From CAYXVB01 sp964467785 (GTDB taxonomy: Bacteria; Bdellovibrionota; UBA1018), in NCBI GenBank assembly GCA_964467785.1, contig CAYXVB010000190.1:1-6892 (forward strand): DNA of 6,892 nucleotides, in the 5' to 3' direction. This document shows positions 1 through 6,892 of this stretch, piece by piece. The notes below the pieces were generated by a model that was not told where the DNA came from, ran no database searches, and saw only the letters and a program-made list of their open reading frames with translations. The translations under genes and the position numbers were made by a program. Numbering within the stretch: position 1 is the stretch's first letter; each line of letters starts with the position of its first letter.

Positions 1-1719
1 TTGAAATGCCGGCTTGGAGTAGACGTGCCGATAAAGGTTCAGGTCATGATGCCGGTCGGAGCTGAGCAGGGGAGCGAAGAGCCCCGCGCTGAACTGCGCG
101 CTTCTGGGCATTTTCGCCCACTCGGAGATCAAGGCGACGTTCATCCTGCCGGAGGCCACGGACTCGGCGATGACCTTCCGAATCTCCAGGTAGTGTTCAT
201 CGCTGAAGGTCCCGATCCGGGATCTCAGCCGGCGATGCAATCGCTCGACCAGAGCTTGGTCCTCGGTTTTCGCCAGCGCTCGTCCTTCGTGCAATTGCCT
301 GAAGTAATGGAGTGGCTCGAGGTCGAGGCTTTCGGGAATCACCCGGATCGCGGTCTTGTTCTTGATGAGGATAGTGTCGTTAGCGACCGTGAAGTCGGCC
401 CCTTCCCGGGCCGCCGGATCTAGAGCGAACCGGACAGTGATATGGGTGCCGCGCCCTCCCCGCTTTCCGACTTGAGTGTAGAATCCGTCGCCGTGAAGGG
501 CTGCCTCGCCTTTGGCTCCCTTCCGGGAATTCAGGACGTTGGGTTCGCCCGAAGGCGCGCTGATGATGGACTCATAGGTGAAAAGGGTGTTCGTTTCATG
601 GGAAACGATCAGAGGCTCGCCCGGTTTGGCCCATCTTTTTTCGGAGAAAAGCTCCGCAGCGGTCCGTCCGGAAGTTCCCAGTGGCTGGCTCCGAAGAGGC
701 TCCTTATTCATCCACCAGGCCAGCGATTCGATCCGACCGGGGTCGCCGGAGGTCGCCCGGAGTTTGCTTCGAAGGCCGAGTTGATCCAGGGTGGCGACGG
801 CTTTTTCGAGATTGACCGCGTTCTGGATGAGTTTAGCGCCGTAATGCTCGAGCCAGTTTTTGACGTAGTCCGTTTTCGGATCTTTGGGGTCGTAGTCGTC
901 GATGATCTTCCGGATCAGCGCGAGATCCTCCGCCCGCGGTTCGAGATCGAACTGGAATGCCTTGGTGAGATAGCGGATGACCGAGAAGATCGGAGGGTTG
1001 CGCCCTTGTTTGGAGTACGTGGTGCTTTCGTGCGCGGGGGAGAAGTAGTAATGCAGTTTTCCTTCGTGGACGTCCTTGAGGAAGCGCGGGGCACTTGAGT
1101 TCCAGTCGCGCAGGTCACGGACCGCCGCTTCGCCGGACGGCGGCCGGGTGAGTTCGATCATTCCCGTCGAGTTCGAGTCAGTGTGCTGGTTGAGGAAATC
1201 CGGATTGTCGAGAAGCGCTTGTTTGTCGCCCAAGTCTTGGCGCAAAAGGCGCACTTCCCAGGCGGAGCGATTTCCTTTCATGTGGGGAATGGCCTTTTCT
1301 AGCCGGGCCTGGAGCTCGCGCGCCATTTCGGGCGGGCCATCGATGACGATGTCGAGGTCCTGGGAGGAGCGGTAGATCGAGTCGTATTCGTAATCAAAAC
1401 GCTCCGGCTGATAGCGATGATCGCCCTTGAGGCGTTGCAGGTCCTGCTTGACGTAGTGGCCGAAGCTGGCGGCCGTGCCTCCGAAAAGCCAGGCGCGCAC
1501 GCCGAGGCGCTCGGCTTCCGTGCGGACGAGATTGAATTCGCTGACCTTCCGGGCCTGGGCGTTGATCGTGTCTTTGAGTTCCTGCAAGGAGGCCGCGGGC
1601 GCGACGACGGCCGAAGCGGCTTGCGTCTCCTCGAAGAATGGGCCGATTCCGGGTGCCGCGAGGCAAAGGACCCAGCCGCTGATGCAGACCCTGAGTAACA
1701 GGGCTTTTCCGGACTTCAT
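1..1719 (-). CDS. Exported protein with nucleotidyltransferase-like N-half and possible ADP-ribosyltransferase-like C-half (3' partial)
   Basis: An uninterrupted minus-strand frame runs from the ATG at 1719-1717 to the window edge: 573 codons with no stop. This ATG is the only ATG, GTG or TTG after the in-frame TAA at 1803-1801; the ribosome site is weak. Residues 1-33 look like a Sec signal peptide: K2, K5 and R10, then a hydrophobic run to about residue 26. No lipobox is present, so a periplasmic or secreted soluble protein is inferred. G80-G81-T82 followed by D121-x-D123 and D127 (SQDLDIVID) resembles the hGG[ST] and [DE]h[DE]h motifs of pol-beta-type nucleotidyltransferases, with an unusually long gap of about 40 residues. 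E155 or E189 could be the third carboxylate. Residues 374-465 (HETN, then G410-D-G-F-Y414, then VIPES) resemble an ADP-ribosyltransferase fold of the H-Y-E type. Both enzymatic assignments come from motifs only; the frame itself is certain, the function is not. The gene is divergent from the YHS gene. Confidence 0.85.
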   Translation of the reverse strand, partial: MKSGKALLLRVCISGWVLCLAAPGIGPFFEETQAASAVVAPAASLQELKDTINAQARKVSEFNLVRTEAERLGVRAWLFGGTAASFGHYVKQDLQRLKGDHRYQPERFDYEYDSIYRSSQDLDIVIDGPPEMARELQARLEKAIPHMKGNRSAWEVRLLRQDLGDKQALLDNPDFLNQHTDSNSTGMIELTRPPSGEAAVRDLRDWNSSAPRFLKDVHEGKLHYYFSPAHESTTYSKQGRNPPIFSVIRYLTKAFQFDLEPRAEDLALIRKIIDDYDPKDPKTDYVKNWLEHYGAKLIQNAVNLEKAVATLDQLGLRSKLRATSGDPGRIESLAWWMNKEPLRSQPLGTSGRTAAELFSEKRWAKPGEPLIVSHETNTLFTYESIISAPSGEPNVLNSRKGAKGEAALHGDGFYTQVGKRGGRGTHITVRFALDPAAREGADFTVANDTILIKNKTAIRVIPESLDLEPLHYFRQLHEGRALAKTEDQALVERLHRRLRSRIGTFSDEHYLEIRKVIAESVASGRMNVALISEWAKMPRSAQFSAGLFAPLLSSDRHHDLNLYRHVYSKPAFQ

Positions 1720-1720
1720 C

Positions 1721-1736
1721 GTATCCGTGTATCCGT
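1721..1736. repeat. Tandem 8-bp repeat in the divergent intergenic region
   Basis: Two perfect copies of GTATCCGT lie head to tail, and GTATC occurs once more at 1735-1739. The repeat is immediately upstream of the minus-strand start codon (1719), so it forms the last part of that gene's leader. It gives only a weak GGAT in place of a normal Shine-Dalgarno sequence. It may be an operator half-site array or slippage-prone DNA; nothing in the sequence decides between these. Confidence 0.6.
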
Positions 1737-1750
1737 ATCTTGATTCGGAT
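1731..1750. promoter_or_regulatory. Imperfect 20-bp palindrome, candidate operator
   Basis: The left arm ATCCGTATC and right arm GATTCGGAT are reverse complements except for one T:T position, with a central TT. It sits in the 94-bp gap between the divergent minus-strand exported-protein gene and the YHS gene, where a repressor site could control either. In the minus-strand transcript it could fold as a hairpin ending about 11 bases before the start codon. The symmetry is plain; a regulatory role is inferred. No clear -35/-10 pair for either gene was found in the gap. Confidence 0.4.
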
Positions 1751-1802
1751 TTCAGGAGGATGGCCTTGAGTGTTATGGACCTGGGTGGGGTCGTTAGGTG
1801 TT

Positions 1803-1807
1803 AGGAA
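1803..1807 (+). promoter_or_regulatory. Shine-Dalgarno of the YHS gene
   Basis: AGGAA lies six bases before the ATG at 1814. Later in-frame ATGs at 1871 and 1931 have no such site. This decides the start, even though the first 40 residues lie outside the YHS domain. Confidence 0.6.
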
Positions 1808-1813
1808 TTTGGC

Positions 1814-2098
1814 ATGTATCGGGCGTCTTGTTGCGATCCGTCTGGCACCTTCCTCGCAAAAGCGCCTTGCATGGCTCATCGGACCAACGTCGTCCAAGTT
1901 CATCGGAACATCGAGTCCGCCCTGAAGTCCATGGAAGCGGACGAGGGCGTCGTCACCGATCCCGTCTGTGGCAGCCCGCTCGAGCGAAAGAGCGCTCGCC
2001 ACGTCCTCTTTCGCGAAAACGCGACCTTCTACTTCTGCAGCAAGGACTGCCAGCAGCGCTTTCTCAATCCCACCTCCAAAAAGAGAGCGGCGTCCTAA
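1814..2098 (+). CDS. Small YHS-domain protein
   Basis: A 94-residue protein. Residues 47-86 carry the YHS signature in order: V-T-D-P-V-C52-G, then FYFC75-S-x-x-C79, then F83 and P86. YHS domains are short metal-binding modules found alone or attached to heavy-metal P-type ATPases, amine/phenol oxygenases and other proteins; the cysteines are the likely metal ligands. The FCSxxC spacing and the F-x-x-P ending match the family. No membrane segment or signal peptide is seen, so the protein is probably cytoplasmic. The first 45 residues have C6, C7 and C19 but no recognisable domain. Start 1814 is chosen for its Shine-Dalgarno site; 1871 or 1931 would give shorter forms that keep the domain. No metal transporter or metal regulator is adjacent here, so the metal and partner are unknown. 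A hairpin/T-run terminator candidate follows directly. Confidence 0.85.
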   Translation: MYRASCCDPSGTFLAKAPCMAHRTNVVQVHRNIESALKSMEADEGVVTDPVCGSPLERKSARHVLFRENATFYFCSKDCQQRFLNPTSKKRAAS

Positions 2099-2103
2099 AG
2101 CGG

Positions 2104-2150
2104 TGCGTCCCGCGCTTCTTCAGGCCCTCGCTCGGGGCGCATTCCTTTTT
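2104..2150 (+). terminator. Candidate intrinsic terminator of the YHS gene
   Basis: TGCGTCCCG (2104-2112) pairs with CGGGGCGCA (2133-2141) as a 9-bp GC-rich stem with one T-G wobble. The stem is followed by ATTCC and five Ts ending at 2150. It starts six bases after the YHS stop codon. The 20-base loop is large for a classical terminator, though a smaller inner stem (GCCC/GGGC, 2124-2138) competes with the outer one. Confidence 0.5.
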
Positions 2151-2217
2151 AGAACGTATTGAATTTAACAATAATCCTTTGAGTGCGAGAGGATATGAGG
2201 GAATTGTCAGAATAATG

Positions 2218-2252
2218 ACGCATTTTGCGTAAAAAACGCCAAATAGCGCTAT
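2218..2252. repeat. Cluster of short inverted repeats
   Basis: ACGCA-TTT-TGCGT (2218-2230) is a perfect 5-bp stem. Its right arm can pair instead with the ACGC just downstream (GCGT-AAAAA-ACGC, 2227-2239). A perfect 10-bp palindrome, ATAGCGCTAT, follows at 2243-2252. The overlapping arms make mutually exclusive hairpins possible. No function can be assigned, and such short symmetries can occur by chance. Confidence 0.35.
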
Positions 2253-2295
2253 GCAGCACTCTTGGTATCCGCTCTGGTGGCCTGAGAACAGAAGG

Positions 2296-2330
2296 TGACC
2301 CCTAGGTCAAGGCGTGGGGCTGATTACGCC
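2296..2330. repeat. Two adjacent small hairpins
   Basis: TGACC-CCTA-GGTCA (2296-2309) is a 5-bp stem with a four-base loop. It is followed at once by GGCGT...ACGCC (2311-2315 with 2326-2330, ten-base loop). Together they could be a structured transcript segment or operator half-sites. They lie upstream of the probable nrdJ promoter, so they need not be in the nrdJ message. Confidence 0.3.
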
Positions 2331-2446
2331 ATGCGCAAGTTTTGACGCAATCACTCGTGGCGCAATGCAGAAAATTAAAAAAACCCAAGTGCGATGCGGA
2401 TCTAACGCAGTCGCAAAAACCTATCCCTTGGGGTGAGGAAAGGGGC

Positions 2447-2468
2447 ACACCACAATCTATTGTGGTGT
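2447..2468. promoter_or_regulatory. NrdR box (perfect inverted repeat) upstream of nrdJ
   Basis: ACACCACAAT (2447-2456) and ATTGTGGTGT (2459-2468) are exact reverse complements around a central CT. The inner 16 bases (2450-2465) agree with the NrdR-box consensus acaCwAtATaTwgtgt at 13 of 16 positions by direct comparison. NrdR is the ATP/dATP-sensing repressor of ribonucleotide reductase genes in many bacteria, and nrdJ is the next gene downstream. NrdR boxes usually come in pairs about 31 bp apart; a second copy at 2419-2434 would be very degenerate (about 7 of 16). The repeat could also fold as a 9-bp stem with a TCTA loop before CTTTTG, so a terminator is an alternative, but its arms are not GC-rich and the T-run is short. 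Confidence 0.75.
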
Positions 2469-2471
2469 CTT

Positions 2472-2477
2472 TTGACA
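2472..2477 (+). promoter_or_regulatory. Possible -35 element (TTGACA)
   Basis: A perfect TTGACA begins four bases after the NrdR-like palindrome, where a repressor would block polymerase. No good -10 lies 16-18 bases downstream. Alternatively TATTGT (2458-2463), inside the palindrome, could be a -10, but its -35 is poor. The transcription start therefore cannot be fixed; either choice implies an nrdJ leader of roughly 200 bases or more. Confidence 0.3.
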
Positions 2478-2501
2478 GATCTCCGGTTTTGTTGGACGCT
2501 A

Positions 2502-2549
2502 GGAGCATCAGGAAGACGTGGGGGAGCAGGTCAAGACACTCAGGGAGCA
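2502..2549. repeat. Three GGAGCA repeats at an exact 21-bp period
   Basis: GGAGCA starts at 2502, 2523 and 2544. The second and third copies extend to GGGAGCAG, and the first two are followed by AAGAC at nearly the same offset. A 21-bp period is about two helical turns, placing the copies on one DNA face. They lie between the NrdR-like box and the nrdJ start, probably in the leader. They may be operator half-sites or a decayed tandem repeat. Confidence 0.4.
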
Positions 2550-2676
2550 GAGTGGGGAGGACCGGCAAATGAGAACTTTTTTGGGAACAATGGTCCCGGC
2601 CAGTGTTGAATGCCATCCGACTCCAAAGAATGGAACGGAAGGTCAGTAGAAGCTGCAGGGCAATGACAGATTACCC

Positions 2677-2705
2677 GGGGTAGCCCCAGGGGAATCAAGG
2701 AAAGG
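2677..2705 (+). promoter_or_regulatory. nrdJ ribosome-binding region with adjacent hairpin
   Basis: AAGG (2697-2700) and AAAGG (2701-2705) form a double Shine-Dalgarno. The first sits eight bases before the GTG at 2709; the second sits twelve before the ATG at 2718. A small GGGG-TAG-CCCC stem (2677-2687) lies just upstream. AAGGTCAGT occurs both here (2702-2710) and at 2639-2647. Confidence 0.5.
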
Positions 2706-2708
2706 TCA

Positions 2709-6068
<3,360 letters not shown>

Positions 6069-6095
6069 TCAGCTGATTGAATCCGTGAAATGAGT

Positions 6096-6137
6096 GAAGG
6101 GGGCTCGGTCTCTTCGGAGGCCGGGCCCTCTTTCTTT
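6096..6137 (+). terminator. Strong intrinsic terminator of nrdJ
   Basis: The arms 6099-6112 and 6117-6130 pair over all 14 positions (three G-T wobbles) around a C(TTCG)G tetraloop, an exceptionally stable loop. Two A-T pairs and a G-T pair extend the base. TTTCTTT (6131-6137) follows. It lies 28 bases after the nrdJ stop and separates nrdJ from the next gene. Confidence 0.93.
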
Positions 6138-6189
6138 ATTGCGGGCGCGGAACAAGAAAGGCGCCCTGCCTGCGGGGACCGGGAACTTG

Positions 6190-6218
6190 TGGACAATCTG
6201 ATTGCCCCTCGGTACGAA
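6190..6218 (+). promoter_or_regulatory. Possible sigma-70-type promoter of the downstream exported-protein gene
   Basis: TGGACA (6190-6195; five of six with TTGACA) is followed after 17 bases by TACGAA (6213-6218; weak match to TATAAT). A promoter is expected here because the preceding terminator is strong and the next gene has its own ribosome site. The -10 is poor, so the assignment is tentative. Confidence 0.3.
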
Positions 6219-6239
6219 GACAACTCCAACAGGAATAAT

Positions 6240-6245
6240 AAGGAG
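6240..6245 (+). promoter_or_regulatory. Shine-Dalgarno of the downstream exported-protein gene
   Basis: AAGGAG is seven bases before the ATG at 6253. It is near-ideal in sequence and spacing and fixes the start of that gene. Confidence 0.85.
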
Positions 6246-6252
6246 TCGGAAG

Positions 6253-6892
6253 ATGCTGTTTGTTCGAATCGCGTTTGGCTTGTTTCTCTGCGCGAGTTTG
6301 TCGAGCTCCGCCTTGGCCGTAACCCAGCGGGAAATCCATCAGATCGATGCCGTAGGCCTCAGTGCCTCTCCGATCTCCTCGCTGACGCCCGACGGGAGTA
6401 AGGCGATTATCGGCTGCGGCGACTACCGCTTCTCCCAAGAAACTTCGTCAGGGGTTTGTCTCGTCGGTCGAAATCAGCCTGGAGGTCAAATAGTCGTGGT
6501 CAGCGTCGGGTCGGGCGCTCACAAAACGATGCGTCTCCGCGAGGATCCGACGGACGACAACGCCTTTGCGTTTGCCGCGGACAGCACGCGGCTTTTCGTG
6601 GTGGACGGCAACCAAGGCCTGAACTCAGAGCGTCCCTACAGTTCGGGGAGGGTCACCCACCCGTATCAGGGATGGATCACTTCCTTGGATCTGGAGACTG
6701 GGGCCCGCGTCGAATTCGCGAAGCTTGAGCGAGACACGACCTGCACGTCTCTTTGGATCACGAAGCAAGGACTGCTTTGCCACCAGATGCGCTATGGCTA
6801 TCAGCGGGCCGCTTCGAGCTCCTGGGTGCTCTTTGATTTGGAAAACGGCGCGAAGCTCTCCGAACGTCGCATCGGCAACTGCGGCCGCTCCT
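6253..6892 (+). CDS. Exported protein with beta-propeller-like repeats (3' partial)
   Basis: An open frame from ATG 6253 runs off the window after 213 codons with no stop. Residues 1-22 form a typical Sec signal peptide: R5, hydrophobic core LFLCAS, and A20-L-A22 before the cut. No lipobox is present, so the mature protein is likely periplasmic or secreted. The mature part has segments typical of WD40/YVTN-type beta-propeller blades: S43-L-T-P-D-G-S-K (the common SPDG turn), F107-A-A-D-S-T-R-L-F-V-V-D-G, S144-L-D-L-E-T-G, and F193-D-L-E-N-G. C55, C69, C163, C176 and C210 could form disulfides outside the cytoplasm. The family and ligand are not recognised; propellers serve in binding or scaffolding as often as catalysis. 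It has its own ribosome site and lies beyond the strong nrdJ terminator, so it is probably transcribed separately. The signal peptide is well supported; the propeller call is moderate. Confidence 0.85.
   Translation, partial: MLFVRIAFGLFLCASLSSSALAVTQREIHQIDAVGLSASPISSLTPDGSKAIIGCGDYRFSQETSSGVCLVGRNQPGGQIVVVSVGSGAHKTMRLREDPTDDNAFAFAADSTRLFVVDGNQGLNSERPYSSGRVTHPYQGWITSLDLETGARVEFAKLERDTTCTSLWITKQGLLCHQMRYGYQRAASSSWVLFDLENGAKLSERRIGNCGRS

Larger units (their letters stand above)
2099..2708. other. Long gene-free region between the YHS gene and nrdJ
   Basis: No convincing gene lies in these 610 bases: the short frames present lack a good ribosome site and recognisable protein features. It holds, in order, a terminator candidate, an AT-richer stretch (about 2150-2400) with small hairpins and palindromes, the NrdR-like box, a GGAGCA repeat array, and the nrdJ ribosome site. 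Searching by eye for a cobalamin riboswitch, reasonable before a B12-dependent gene, found no convincing B12 box. Confidence 0.7.

Noticed and set aside
1..1098. Plus-strand open frames at 1-423 and 442-1098.
   Set aside because: They lie opposite the continuous minus-strand gene, which has a signal peptide and coherent motifs; their translations look like antisense shadow.
1394..2002. A minus-strand open frame of 202 codons spanning the divergent gap.
   Set aside because: It overlaps the minus-strand exported gene in another frame and the YHS gene on the opposite strand, and its translation is low-complexity and Arg-rich.
2559..2582. The six-T run at 2577-2582 as a terminator or attenuator.
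   Set aside because: No stable GC-rich hairpin directly precedes it; only 4-5 bp pairings can be drawn.
2302..2616. Open frames on both strands between the YHS gene and nrdJ.
   Set aside because: They cross the NrdR-like palindrome and repeats, have no good ribosome site and no recognisable protein features.
2470..2708. Cobalamin riboswitch in the nrdJ leader.
   Set aside because: No convincing B12-box core was found by eye. B12 riboswitches also more often repress B12-independent alternatives than activate nrdJ. A covariance-model search would settle it.

Overview
The window is GC-rich bacterial DNA. Its coding sequence favours G/C-ending codons, while the gene-poor stretch at about 2150-2400 is more AT-rich. 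It carries one complete large housekeeping gene, one small complete gene and two genes cut by the window edges. No tRNA, rRNA, CRISPR array, transposase or phage gene is visible. The source is a Gram-negative-like bacterium that makes or imports cobalamin. The edge genes recall secreted proteins of Bdellovibrionota and related predatory or delta-type lineages, but that placement is an impression from memory and not a database result.

Layout. (1) Positions 1-1719, minus strand: the N-terminal 573 codons of an exported protein. It has a Sec-type signal peptide and a nucleotidyltransferase-like motif pair (GGTA, then DLDIVID). Further along, a stretch around residues 374-465 resembles an ADP-ribosyltransferase fold. 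Its 3' end lies outside the window. (2) Positions 1720-1813: a short divergent intergenic region with a tandem 8-mer and an imperfect palindrome. (3) Positions 1814-2098, plus strand: a small YHS-domain (metal-binding) protein, followed by a hairpin/T-run terminator candidate. (4) Positions 2099-2708: a long gene-free region. Its main landmark is a perfect 10+10 bp inverted repeat at 2447-2468 that closely matches the NrdR box, plus several small repeats and hairpins. (5) Positions 2709-6068: nrdJ, adenosylcobalamin-dependent class II ribonucleotide reductase, full length, with all expected active-site residues and a C-terminal cysteine-rich tail. (6) A very strong intrinsic terminator with a TTCG tetraloop at 6096-6137. 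(7) From 6253 to the window end: the N-terminal 213 codons of a second exported protein with beta-propeller-like repeats.

How the parts relate. nrdJ appears to be a single-gene transcription unit. It is bounded upstream by the YHS gene's terminator candidate and downstream by the strong terminator, and is probably repressed by NrdR through the box about 240 bp upstream of its start. The outer genes show no obvious functional link to nrdJ. The least explained item is the minus-strand exported protein, whose two enzyme-like halves would be unusual together outside the cytoplasm.
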